From NCBI RefSeq assembly GCF_042186555.1, contig NC_133336.1:41256074-41320073 (forward strand): a DNA stretch of 64,000 nucleotides, in the 5' to 3' direction. The position numbers and the translations under genes are program-made. Shown here one piece after another: positions 1 through 10,628 of the stretch (position 1 is its first letter; every line of letters begins with the position of its first letter). The notes under the pieces are model-generated. The model ran no database searches. It had not been told where the DNA came from and saw only the letters and a list, made by a program, of their open reading frames with translations. The stretch comes from Aquarana catesbeiana. Taxonomy: Eukaryota > Chordata > Amphibia > Anura > Ranidae.

Positions 1-1780
1 CAATCCCCTTAATTGGGACTTTGTAGGCACTTGACTCGTATTACAATTCAGTAGGTAAGAAAAAAAAAAAATTTTATTATTAACACTTCATCCATAAAAA
101 CAAATAGCATAGAAAGTACATGGCCTAGGCAACTAAAAATACACCAATTGAAGATCGAGTGATGATACAGGGTGATATCCTCCACCCATTTGACCAGATG
201 AGAGCGCCCTCAGAATAGGTAAGCATACAGATCTTTCTTTTCACAAGGTAGATAGTATAGGCTTGGAATGGGGGGTGGGAGTAAATTTACGTATAGTTAG
301 TGAATAACTGAACCTCCACTTTAAGTATGTACCTAGGGTGGGGGTGCATTAGCTCAGGAGGGCTGGTGGCGGTAGGTTAAACATTAGATTACAATAATTT
401 AAATAAATTAAAATAAGTTCTGATTCATTTTACCCAAACTTTTATTTTTTTAATGCTTAAGTTTATATTTTTTTAAATAAAGGCTAACAACACATGGTAT
501 TCCCTTTCCAAGAGATAACAACTCTACACCAGATGAAAATTAGCAGTCAGGATGATTTATTTGTGCCAAAACTTAATTCAGCTCCCCTACAGGAGCCCTT
601 TTGGGTGAACAGGCTATGATATCCTAAAGCTATTTCTTTCACCTTGATCATTTTGTTACTAGTCCCTGATGCCTCCAGCCCCCAAACAGCGACACTCTTC
701 CTAGGATAATATCAGATTTATTGGAAAGATGGAGTTAAGCCTTGACTCTTTCATTCCCAACCAACCACTCTACAAAGAGCTCAGCTCTCAGTCTGGTTGC
801 AATGCAGGCATAGACATCACAGATGGACACAAATTTGCAGTCTACATAATTGAGACTGAATTGCATTGGAACATTTACATAGAAAACACTGATCTGAACC
901 TCTTACCCAAGCATGGGTACTTATGATCGCCAAGCAGGAGCTCAAGATCCTTCAGAAAAACTTCATAAAAGTCAACAGATTAACAGGAATAAAGCGCAGG
1001 GAAAAGAAACGAAATTACTTCCAAAATGGCACTTTTTTCCCCATCTAAGCGAGGGCATCTCCAGTGCTAAAACAGAATGTTAATTGAAATCAAACTGTGC
1101 CAACAGGAACATTGGAAAGAGACCAGTCAGGATTAGACTAATTAAGATATCCATAAAGAAGAAATAATTAAACAGGTTGAATTGCCTTAAAGAGGAATTT
1201 GCAAAGAAACTGAAACAAAACAAATGGTCTTGCCGTCTTAGCGTCTCAGTGGGCTTGATCCCCGTAACTTCTCCCGTGAAGGACAAAGAGAAAGATATTT
1301 TCAAAGGCGCTCAGGAGGAATATCTTCAGTATCCTTGCTATTTTAAAAACAAGCCTCTTTATAATATAAGCTAACCTCCCTAAACAAACAATCTGTCTTA
1401 TGGCCTCCCATGAGAAGCATCTTGATTGATATTTACCTAGCTGTCTTAATACCTGTAGGACAAAATGTTAGTGGACTCTGGCTATGCCTAATCACTAAGG
1501 TCTATTGACTATGGTCTATAGTTCTCTGCTAAAAGGGAAACTGAAATCTTTTGACAGTTTTTTTCAAATTTACGTGAGGACTTCCAGCTTAATGTAAATA
1601 ATCATATCAATTATTGTTATATTTTTAAAAAAAAACTTGCTGTTGTTTGTAATTTATGATTAAAAAATGTACAATGCGGCAACTACATTAGTAGAGGTCC
1701 TCCATCTCGCTGCAAATCTATGGGTTAAGTTTGAGGTTACTGCAACAGCTAATTCTTATTAAGGCTAAATGAGCTTGTGG
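1..1780. other. AT-rich non-coding DNA, nothing recognised
   Basis: No open frame shows a recognisable domain and no TIR/TSD pair was found. Short frames at 729-926 and 1,177-1,374 look like chance. Homopolymer runs at 61-72 and 1,621-1,635 are simple sequence. Confidence 0.5.
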
Positions 1781-1954
1781 AGTTGATTTACCAAAGGCAA
1801 ATAGGCTGTTCACTTTGCAAGGGAATGTTTCCCAGAGCTTAGTGAACATGGTAAAATGTCACTTTGCAATGAAAGAAAAGGAAAAAAAAAATGAATTTTT
1901 GATTGCACACAGTTCGATGATGGAATTCAGCAGAGCTTAACCTCATTCAGTAAG
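1781..1954 (+). repeat. MITE-like repeat, incomplete copy
   Basis: Opens with a GTTGATTTACCAAAGGC-like end and runs through the same internal sequence as the copy at 33,998-34,240 (TTTGCAAGGGAAT, then GCTTAGTGAA, then an A-rich run, then CCTCATTC). The closing inverted end seen in the other copy is missing here. Superfamily not determined. Confidence 0.6.
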
Positions 1955-3213
1955 TACTGGGGGAAATTTTATAAGGAGGTAAAGTGGCGCTGCTAAACCA
2001 ACATAATAATAACACGTGAAATAATAAACGATAAAATATGTGATATCACTATAACTGTTGCAAAAAACACACTGATGTGTGAATATATGAAGTCGAAGTG
2101 CAACTCTGCTATACAATAGTATCCAATGGTAACTGTTGAAAAATAAGGTGCTCAAGTGTTAATGATATTAAACAATGAAAAGACGACAAAAAAATGTCCG
2201 TTCCTTTAAAAATTGTGTTCAAACTATAAACAAACAAATCCATTGCACATTTCCACATAGATGATCATCTCCAATAAAGTGACTGGTGCTTGAATGAATA
2301 TTGTGGTATATAAATCAAGAAAACCAGTGATTCTTCACACATGCTCCCCCCTCAGGTCCACACTCACCAAATCGATGTGCCCCTACAGGGGTGAAAGGAT
2401 GGAGAGCTGACTCCATTGTAAGGCCTATGTTCCCTCCTCATCATCCACGACCATATTGTGAGATCACATATAAGTGCGTAAAAGAAAGAGGACATCCCAT
2501 CGTCTAAATCCGTATGAATACGTTTATTGAATAAAAGTTCATAAGCACTTTCAATAGTGCTGGGAGATAATATACAGTTGTATGTTAGTTTGTCTGGGAT
2601 GCCTTGCGTTCCACAGGCCAGAAACTCCAAACCAGAAGTGATGTAGTGACGCTGTAAGCTCCGCCCTATGCGTTTTATTATGCAGATGTCATCTGGAGTG
2701 GCAAGGGAAATTAACCGCCTGCTGACCATAAAACTTACATATACGGTGGCAAGGCGGCTATGCTGCACAGGACCTAGTATGTGATGTACCTAGTACATGA
2801 TCCTGCACTTCGGGGTCTGGGGCGCGCATGTGCGCCACCGACGACCCACTACTGCTGTGATAGTACACAGTGGGAGCTGTTCTGTAGGTAACGCGGACCC
2901 GCCGATCATTAGGCAGAGAGTCAGAACAGCGATCTAAACAAGGCAGATCACTGTTCAGTCAGTAGGGAAGGCAAAAGTAAACACAGAAGATAAGCTTTGG
3001 GAAGGGACAGTGGATACCAAGCTGCTGAGAAAATGATGTGAAAGACATTGGTGCTTCTGCTGTGAATGTTTAAGATGAATTGCTCCACAATGCCTGCAGC
3101 TACACCAGTCAGTGAGGTCTGGTTTTAAAGCTTGTTTATTGCTTGTTGTAAATATGTAAAAACTTGAATGTCCTTTGCCTAGCCATAATTTCCACTACAC
3201 TGACAGTGATTGC
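1955..3213. other. Unclassified repeat-like sequence
   Basis: No coding signal. A degenerate copy of a hairpin-plus-AAAACGC motif lies on the minus strand at 2,661-2,696 (see findings). The GC-rich stretch 2,790-2,960 resembles interiors of the TTAA-flanked elements further on, but no ends are visible. Confidence 0.35.
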
Positions 3214-3801
3214 CAGTGGCGGCCGGTGGTAATTTTTTTGGGTGGGCGGCACACAGTACCACCCACCCCGGTCGGTTTTGGTGCACTTTCCCCTTCTATG
3301 GTGGGCAGCACTTCTCCCGGGCTTCACCGGTGGCTTCCCTTGCTCTGCGGCAATGGCTTTCCCTTCCCCTGCTCTCCATGGGCACCACGGTGACTTCCGT
3401 TTCCTCCCTCCTCCTCAGCAGGCGATTGGGACTCTTCTCCTTTCGGCCAATTGGAAAACAGATCTCAGACCTGCTTCTGATTGTCCGGATTAAGGATCAG
3501 TGTTTCAATAGCGAATATTCATTCGCTGTTGTAACAGCTGGGTGGGCTCCTGGCGCATAGCTCTGCGCTACGAGCCCACCCTATTTTGAAGCCTATTAGA
3601 GCCTCTGGCTCTAATCAGGTGCTTAAAAAAAACCACCCCAGCCATTGTAATTCACGCGCCCTGCCTCCTGAAAGGGGCTGGATGCATGAATAGGGGTTGG
3701 CAGTGTCCTGTCAGAATAGCAGCCGTGGATAGAGCATGGGGGTGGCGGGCGTGAAAAGAGGGGGCGGAGCTCCGGCACCCCTAATGAATAGGCCACCACT
3801 G
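3214..3801 (+). mobile_element. Non-autonomous hAT element, CAGTGGCGG family, copy 1
   Basis: The element starts CAGTGGCGGCCGG and ends GGCCACCACTG. It is flanked by a perfect 8-bp duplication GTGATTGC at 3,206-3,213 and 3,802-3,809, the size expected for hAT transposases. Length is 588 bp with no transposase frame, so it must be mobilised in trans. Three relatives lie at 25,560, 50,568 and 61,893. Unlike the second and third, this copy has no internal minisatellite. Confidence 0.85.
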
Positions 3802-3809
3802 GTGATTGC

Positions 3810-4966
3810 CCTTTTTGACTATGGGATGGTACCAACTGAGGGCAGTTGGTGTGAAAAATGCAGGGCATCAGTGAGAGGGTTTGTGGGGCTGACCAGGTTG
3901 TATTTCCTGTTCCCTGTTTAGTTTAGACCATATACTGTTTTACAAGTCTTTTCCACAGCACCAAGCCGACAATTAAATCAATACATATTGCTCACTAATA
4001 CTTTAATCAATAGACATTATAAAAGCAATTAGTATAGGAAATATAACACTCTGCCTGCTATTTAAAAGAAATACATATTACAAGAAAAGTAATTAACAAT
4101 TAGGTTACATTGTAATGTCACTTTGAACACTCCAAAGATAATTATTCTAAAGTTCTAAGATGTTTAACCATTTCTGATTTACATTGCATAAAAAAAAAAA
4201 AAAAAAAGTATTAAACAGCGCATTATTCCCACCCACACTCCCTTTAAACAAAACTAGACATTTCCATTATAAGTAATTATAACCTTTCTTTCATAATTGT
4301 GCCTCTATAAAGAGATGAGCCATTGTAATAAATAATTAGCACATGTCATTCAAGCCATCATAGGAATTTCACGCAAGATTGAGCAAGAACTGTACGGGGA
4401 CATGTGACCAATATTTCTTTGAAATGATGTTTGAAGAAAATTATGAGTTGGCAACAGGTGCCTCTCAAACAAGTTATTAATGGTGAAAACATAATATTTA
4501 AGAGAAAAACAGCGTAAACAGAGAAAATACAATTTTCACTGTGCGTTTGATGGGGTGATCTCTCAGAGAGACCGGAATGCAAAAACATGGCTAGTTTATA
4601 GATTTTGTATTATTTGAGAACATTGTGGTGTGTTAAGGTTTGCTTTTGCTTTGTTTTTTTGTTTGTTTTTTTAACCAATACAGTTTTTCAGATTTACAAG
4701 CATTGTTCATCTATGCTCAGAAATCAAGCAATTGTTACATTAAATCAATTGAGGTAGGAGTAGTGAATACAAAAGTTGCGAGAGCAGGGATCCTACGCTT
4801 GGGGGGCTCTAAGACCTCATTATAATTTAATTTTTTTTTTTTAATAGATGCTGTTTTTATTAAAGTTTTTTTTTTTTTAACAGAGAAAGCAAAGGGTACA
4901 CTCAAACAATACCCATTACATCACTCCCTCCCCCATCTTCAAAACAGTCTCAGCAGACAAATCAGT
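3810..4966. other. AT-rich non-coding DNA
   Basis: No gene seen. A poly(A) run lies at 4,191-4,207. At 4,850-4,885 a T-rich run next to TTTTTATTAAAG could be the 3' tail of a minus-strand retroposon, but there is no coding sequence or TSD to confirm it. Confidence 0.4.
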
Positions 4967-5042
4967 GATATATATATATATAGATATATATATCTAGATA
5001 TATATCTATATATCTAGATATATATATCTAGATATATATATA
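4967..5042. repeat. (TA)n microsatellite with TAGA/TCTAGA interruptions
   Basis: About 75 bp of alternating TA, broken by several symmetric CTAGA units. It abuts the left end of the Tc1 element that begins at 5,043. Confidence 0.9.
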
Positions 5043-6652
5043 CATTGGAAACGGAAAGTATTCAGACCCCCTTACATTTTTTATTCTTTGTTATATTGCA
5101 GCCATTTGCTAAAATCATTTAAGTTTATTTTTTCCTCATTAATGTACACACAGCACCCCATATTGACAGAAAAACACAGAATTTTTGACATTTTTGCAGA
5201 TTTATTAAAAAAGAAAAACTGAAATATCACATGGTCCTAAGTATTCACACCCTTTGCTCAGTATTTAGTAGAAGCACCCTTTTGATCTAATACAGCCATG
5301 AGTCTTTTTGGGAAAGATGCAACAAGTTTTTCACACCTGGATTTGGGGATCCTCTCCAGTTTTGTCAGGTTGGATGGTAAACGTTGGTGGACGGCCATTT
5401 TTAGGTCTCTCCAGAGATGCTTAATTGGGTTTAAGTCAGGGCTCTGGCTGGGCCATTCAAGAACAGTCACGGAGTTGTTGTGAAGCCACTCCTTCGTTAT
5501 TTTAGCTGTGTGCTTAGGGTCATTGTCTTGTTGGAAGGTAAACCTTCAGCCCAGTCTGAGGTCCTGAGCACTCTGGAGAAGGTTTTTGTCCAGGATATCC
5601 CTGTACTTGGCCACATTCATCTTTCCCTCAATTGCAACCAGTCGTCCTGTCCCTTCAGCTGAAAAACACCCCCACAGCATGATGCTGCCACCACCATGCT
5701 TCACTGTTGGGACTGTATTGGACAGGTGATGAGCAGTGCCTGGTTTTCTCCACAAATACCGCTTAGAATTAAGGCCAAAAAGTTCTATCTTGGTCTCATC
5801 AGACCAAAGAATCTTATTTCTCACTATCTTGGAGTCCTTCAGGTGTTTTTTAGCAAACTCCATACAGGCTTTCATGTGTCTTGCACTGAGGAGAGGCTTC
5901 CTTCGGGCCACACTGCCATAAAGCCCCAACTGGTGGAGGGCTGCAGTGATGGTTGACTTTCTACAACTATCTCCCATCTCCCGACTGCATCTCTGGAGCT
6001 CAGCCACAGTGATCTTTGGGTTCTTCTTTACCTCTCACACCAAGGCTCTTCTCCCCCAACAGCTCAGTTTGGCCAGACGGCCAGCTCTAGGAAGGGTTCT
6101 GGTCATCCCAAATGACTTCCATTTAAGGATTATGGAGGCCACTGTGCTCTTAGGAACCTTAAGTGCAGCAGAATTTTTTTGTAACCTTGGCCAGATCTGT
6201 GCCTTGTCACAATTCTGTTTCTGAGCTCCTCGTGCAGTTCCTTTGACCTCATGATTCTCATTTGCTCTGACATGCACTGTGAGCTGTAAAGTCTTATATA
6301 GACAGGTGTGTGGCTTTCCTAATGAAGTCCAGTAGTTCAGTATAATCAAACACAGCTGGACTCAAATGAAAGTGTAGAACCATCTCAAGGATGATCAGAA
6401 GAAATGGACAGCACCTGAGTTAAATATATGAGTGTCACAACAAAGGGTCTGAATACTTAGGACCATGTGATATTTCAGTTTTTCTTTTTTAATAAATCTG
6501 CAAAAGTGTCAACAATTCTGTGTTTTTCTGTCAATATGGGGTGCTGTGTGTACATTAATCAGGAAAAAAATGAACTTAAATGATTTTAGCAAATGGCTGC
6601 AATTTAACAAAGAGTGAAAAATTTAAGGGGGTCTAAATACTTTCCATCCCCA

Positions 6653-6655
<3 letters not shown>
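5043..6655 (-). mobile_element. Tc1-family transposon, inactive
   Basis: The 1,613-bp element has inverted terminal repeats of roughly 215 bp (5,043-5,257 and 6,441-6,655). Both repeats run through AAAGTATTCAGACCC-like ends, GCAGCCATTTGCTAAAA and a repeat of the AAGTATTCA motif at their inner edge. This is the inverted-repeat/direct-repeat layout of Tc1 elements such as Sleeping Beauty. Both ends abut TA dinucleotides within longer TA arrays. The transposase runs on the minus strand and is broken. Confidence 0.93.
5258..6261 (-). pseudogene. Tc1 transposase pseudogene with Glu-to-Lys at the catalytic Glu
   Basis: The decayed transposase starts at the ATG ending at 6,261 (MRIMRSKELHEEL) and finishes in a GASTKY-like C-terminus at 5,258. 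The paired-type helix-turn-helix region (KVPKSTVASIILKWKSF) and the DDE domain are recognisable. The first Asp is present in [11 protein letters not shown], and the second is present in [11 protein letters not shown], read just past a stop. The third catalytic residue is changed: the motif SPDLNPIEHLW reads [11 protein letters not shown], with Lys at 5,420-5,422. One base is missing near 6,170, which shifts the frame. Two TGA stops (6,035-6,037 and 5,546-5,548) stand where family members have Arg, as expected from CGA decay. The element therefore cannot encode a working enzyme. Confidence 0.9.

Positions 6656-6711
<56 letters not shown>
6656..6711. repeat. (TA)n microsatellite
   Basis: An uninterrupted alternating TA run directly abuts the right end of the Tc1 at 5,043-6,655. 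Confidence 0.95.
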
Positions 6712-6713
<2 letters not shown>

Positions 6714-6829
6714 CATTCCCATATACCCTCATATAGTACTTAGAGTGTATATACCGGGAGAGGAAGCCCAGACTGTGTGTGCTATTTTCAGGGCACCATC
6801 CACAACAGAGGTGCTCAAAGACCTGGCAT

Positions 6830-7330
6830 CCCTGCCAGTCCTTTGCATGGCTGCAATCATTTGCACTGGCGCATAACAAATGCAGGGATGGGCATTGGCC
6901 CCCAAATGCACAGGGACGAACAAGTGCGCACACCAATGAGCACCAGACCACGCATGCTCACTGGTGCACAGTTATGCACACCCCTAGCTTGGTTTGCTAC
7001 CAAATGGCCTTTATAAGGAAGCCAGTCAGTATCTGCAGTTGTTGGTTGATCTTTGACTCCTCCAGTGCGTTGTTCCTGTGATTTCCGTGTTCCTGTGATT
7101 TCCTGTTACCTACTTGGCTTGCCCTGAACCTGTCTCCTGCCCACCTCCTGACTTGACCTCGGCTTGATTAACAAATCTTCACTTCCTGCTCTCCTGTGTT
7201 TGACCCCAGCTATCCACCTGACCATGTTTGCTCTACAACCCACCTGGCACCTGACCTTAGCTTTAAACTGACTTCTCTCCAGTCGCTGTGCTACCAAAGA
7301 CCTGCTAATGTAACAGAATATGTAGGTATG
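6830..7330 (+). repeat. LTR-like fragment (pyrimidine-rich family)
   Basis: A GTGCGCA-rich part leads into GGCCTTTATAAGG (TATA-like, about 7,005-7,017) and then a C/T-rich stretch of CTGACCT and CCTGTGTT-type units. The same order is seen at 41,085-41,810 and 42,780-43,330. It is loosely shared with the LTR at 47,994-48,405, which has clear LTR ends and a TSD. No ends or TSD were found here, so 'LTR-like' is an inference. Confidence 0.4.
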
Positions 7331-7460
7331 GACCTTTTGTGGACATATAGAAGAGAAACTGAGTACCATAAAAACAACTTAAATATGGACCATTAAAAAT
7401 CTATTACACAACATAAAAAATGACTTTCCATATGGGGGCTCACAACACGCAAATTCTGAT

Positions 7461-7492
7461 TCTGATAACGTCATTGTGACGAAACGCGTTAG
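7461..7492 (+). other. Hairpin plus GAAACGCGTTAG motif
   Basis: TCTGAT leads into a short stem CGTCA-TTG-TGACG, followed at once by AAACGCGTTAG. The same arrangement recurs in other repeats of this window (8,217, 15,551 minus, 24,329). Function unknown. Confidence 0.5.
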
Positions 7493-7926
7493 TGGGGGTT
7501 TACTGATGATGCTTTCGTTCACGTACTTCTGGATTTTGGAATGCAGTATGAACATCATATGTCGGGGACATTATCGCATGCAAATTTAGCTTGTGTAATG
7601 CAAGCATCTGTTTAATGTAAGTAAATGTCCACTGTTTTAATGTAATTTAAAACAATGGTTTTACACTATGGGGGCTTGCTTGGGTTTTATCTCCTTACTT
7701 ATGCATGCATAACAAAGCAAAATTGAAGAACATCCATCAAACCCAACAAGAAGGCAGTGGAGTCAGCCCTTGGAAAAGATCACTGGGGTACACACCACAC
7801 GCTTGTAAAGTTTATCTTCTGGTGAGTGTGGAAACATTTTCACAATGTCTATGGAAGAAAGTTTTGAAATTTGAAGCACTGAGCACTTTTTTAACACTGG
7901 GAGAAAAGCAAGGTGAGTCAAAAACT

Positions 7927-8496
7927 AAATGCAGCAGAAGATACAATGAATGGTGTATTTAATGAAAAAACAGCCAAATGGCTACTCACACTTATATAAA
8001 AATCAATAGGCATATAACAGTATAATACTGTGGTCACTCAGCGGGTCCCCAGTGGATGGTGATGTGTGGATGTTAACACAAGAGAAGAGTAACAACCGGC
8101 TGGACATCCGTCTCGTCGTCTCAGAACCAGCATGGAACACACTCAGAGTCACATCTGAACATGGAGATAATGTTTCAAAGCATCCGCTTCTTCATCAGAT
8201 CTAAATGGCTATTGATCTGATGAAGAAGCAGATGCTTTAAAACGTTATCTCCATGTTCTGATGTCACTTCCGGTGCGACTATGGGTGTGTTCCATGCTGG
8301 TTCTGAGATGACGAGATGGATGTCGGGCCTGTTGTTCCTCTCCTCTTGTGTTAACATCCACACACCACCATCCACCGGGGACCCGCTGAGTGACCACAGT
8401 ATTATACTGTTATATGCTTATTGATCTTTATATAAGTGTGAGGAGCCATTTGGTTCATTTTTATTAAATATACCATTTGTTGCATCTTCTGCTGCA
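7927..8496. repeat. 570-bp palindromic (foldback) repeat
   Basis: Two arms of about 280 bp are inverted copies around a centre near 8,212. Landmarks in mirrored order include GCAGCAGAAGA, ACTTATATAAA, ACAGTATAATACTGT, GTTAACA and CAGAACCAGCATGGA. The arms differ at many positions, so it is not a cloning artefact. Each arm carries the motif CTGATGAAGAAGC...TGCTTT-(G/A)AAAC. No transposase frame is seen. Confidence 0.85.
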
Positions 8497-8891
8497 CTTT
8501 TTGGCACAACTTGTTTTTCTCCCATTGTTCTTCTAGAGACTGCTTTGCTCTCAAGGGAGCTGCCACTAATGCTGCATATGTATACTTCCTGGACTTTATA
8601 GTCTTTTAGTTGTTTTATCAGTGTATTTCGGTACCCAATCGTGCGCCATTCTGTTTTTGTCTTGTCACTTTTTAATACTGTAGACTTTTTATAGTTTATG
8701 AACTTTTTAATATGTTTGCACATTAGTAGCATTTTAATTTAAAGGCACAGAACACTTTTTTTATGTTTATGTATTTGACACGTTCTTGTATGATGATTTA
8801 AAGTTGTTCAGCACTTTTTGAATTGACTTTGGATTCACACACACAGTAGCGCCACATATATTTAAAAAAGATTCTGATTACAGTTCACATG

Positions 8892-9177
8892 TGCACAAAA
8901 CAAGGTCCATAAAGACATGGATGAGCGAGTTTGGGGTGAAGGAACTTGACCTCAACCCGATAGAACACATTTGGGATGATCAGTGCCTGACCTCACAAAT
9001 GCGCTTCTGGAAGAATGGTCAAACATTCCCATAGACACACTCCTAAACCTTGTGGACAGCCTTCCCAGAAGAGTTGAAGCTGTTATAGCTGCAAAAGGTG
9101 GACCAACTCAATATTGAACACTACGGACTAAGACTGGGATGCCAATTAAAGTTCCCAATACTTTGGATAATATTGTG
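8892..9177 (+). mobile_element. Half copy of the foldback Tc1 subfamily
   Basis: The sequence encodes only the transposase C-terminal region: a GEFGV-type stretch, then NPIEHIWDD, then the terminal VEAVIAAKGGPTQY-like end. A partial right TIR ends in TATTGTG before TA. Its left edge (TGTGCACAAAACAAGG) falls at the loop/arm boundary of the palindromic copies at 26,660 and 57,013. It may therefore be one arm left after loss of the other. Short internal deletions are present. Confidence 0.75.
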
Positions 9178-9369
9178 TATGTGTTCAGCTGCTAATAAGT
9201 TTGGGAGATTAACCTCAGGACTACTCAATGGGACCCTTAGGGTGTGAGCGCTACATGAGCGTCCTCCTATGGTCAGTGTACAGAGGGGAAGCAGCTCGGC
9301 ACATGACCCAGAATATCATGGCTATGAATGTAGTAGTTCCAACTATACAAGATAGTACTGACATAATCA

Positions 9370-9437
9370 CACACATAGGTTGGACTTGATGGACTTGTGT
9401 CTTTTTTCGACCTCACCTACTATGTAACTATGTAACT
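9370..9437 (+). repeat. CR1-like LINE 3' tail
   Basis: GGTTGGACTTGATGGACTTG, then a TTTCGACCTCACC stretch, ends in tandem 8-bp units (CTATGTAA). CR1 LINEs end in a GGTTGGACT...CCAACC hairpin followed by short 8-bp repeats, which fits. Only the tail is recognised. The sequence upstream to about 9,240 may belong to the same insertion. Confidence 0.55.
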
Positions 9438-9619
9438 ACTGCAGTGATTGTCAGCTTCCCCTGAGGACCTTTAGGTATGACATATTTATACCGTGCCAAG
9501 CTGCAACAATGTAAGCATGCAATAAAGAGCATTCCTGGAGTTCAGCTTTAAGTGTAGTAGCATAGTGTCCAAATCTGTTAAACACCAACAAATTTTACCC
9601 TAATTTTTTTCCTCTCCTT

Positions 9620-10390
9620 TGGTAGGCACAAACCAGACAAGATGGGAGCAGCTGAAAGCACTTTTGTGGCCTATTATTTGAGCCATTCCCAAACAAGCAA
9701 CGACTTGCTGAAGTCCGTTCAAAGCCATTACCACATAATTTTAAGACAAATAATCACTTGCCAGATTAAATGTAGTTGTCGTGCGATTCCACATTTTCCT
9801 GTCAGGTTGTTTAAACTACACTGAAGGTCTTTAATGCGTCGTGTGACTTGGAGGATGTCAAAACACTTATTGGCTGTTCTAAGCAAATTGTTTTGAAAAC
9901 TCAATCACAACAAAGTCATGTGAATTTCAGAAGTTAAGTGATTAAAGATGGGGAAAGGCCGGGGATAACACATGATGACGGAAGACGCGGCATGGCACGG
10001 CTGAGGAGCTCGCCAAGAGACGTGCGAGAAGTAAAAACATTCCTTTCTTAAGATGGCCACAAAATTCCATCAAAACCGATCAATCAAGTGTGTAAGTGTT
10101 GAAATGATTTGAAGAATCCAACTTTTCCTGTCAAGAAATCCCCTGAATTGTGCCGTAAGAGCTCTTTCTCTTTAGATTCTCTTCCTTACCATATGGCCTG
10201 TGTTTTTCTCTTACCAGCTTTGCTTACATTATGAAACGGGAGAGAACAGCCAATCTGCACACTTTTCAAATGTCACTCAAGAAGCCGGTTAAAAGCATAA
10301 CATGTTGGGCAAGGAAAAAAAAGGCAGGCGGCCGTGAATAACTGAACACACTTGATCTGCAATTTTCAAATGTGCGGGACGGCAAAGGTT
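9620..10390. promoter_or_regulatory. Low-repeat island, candidate conserved non-coding DNA
   Basis: No transposon ends are visible. The stretch has mixed composition with homeodomain-like cores (ATAATTTTAAG, AGATTAAATG, AGTGATTAAAG), TCAAGTGTG and runs typical of vertebrate conserved non-coding elements. The one frame inside (9,642-9,824) shows no domain. Conservation cannot be judged from one sequence. Confidence 0.25.
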
Positions 10391-10628
10391 TAAAGGGGAA
10401 CTCCAAGCAAACAGCTAAATACACAGATGAAATGAATATAAGGCCTCATGAACATGGGCTTCAAAATACATGGGTCCAGATGTGGTTGGAGATATATGCT
10501 AAATGCAACAGGAAGCACATAATGCTTTTCTATGGCTGAATACACACTGGACATTCAGCAACCTCTAGATGCGTTCAGTTTTGCTGCGTTTACATAAATA
10601 AGAAATGTGTGTTTTCAGGTATTGTTAA

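Noticed and set aside
729..926. 65-codon frame MELSLDSF...
   Set aside because: No recognised domain, no splice context and no repeat partner. Length is within chance for AT-rich vertebrate DNA.
4850..4970. Minus-strand L1 3' tail
   Set aside because: Only a T run and TTTTTATTAAAG are visible. No coding sequence, TSD or match to the other L1 3' ends could be shown.
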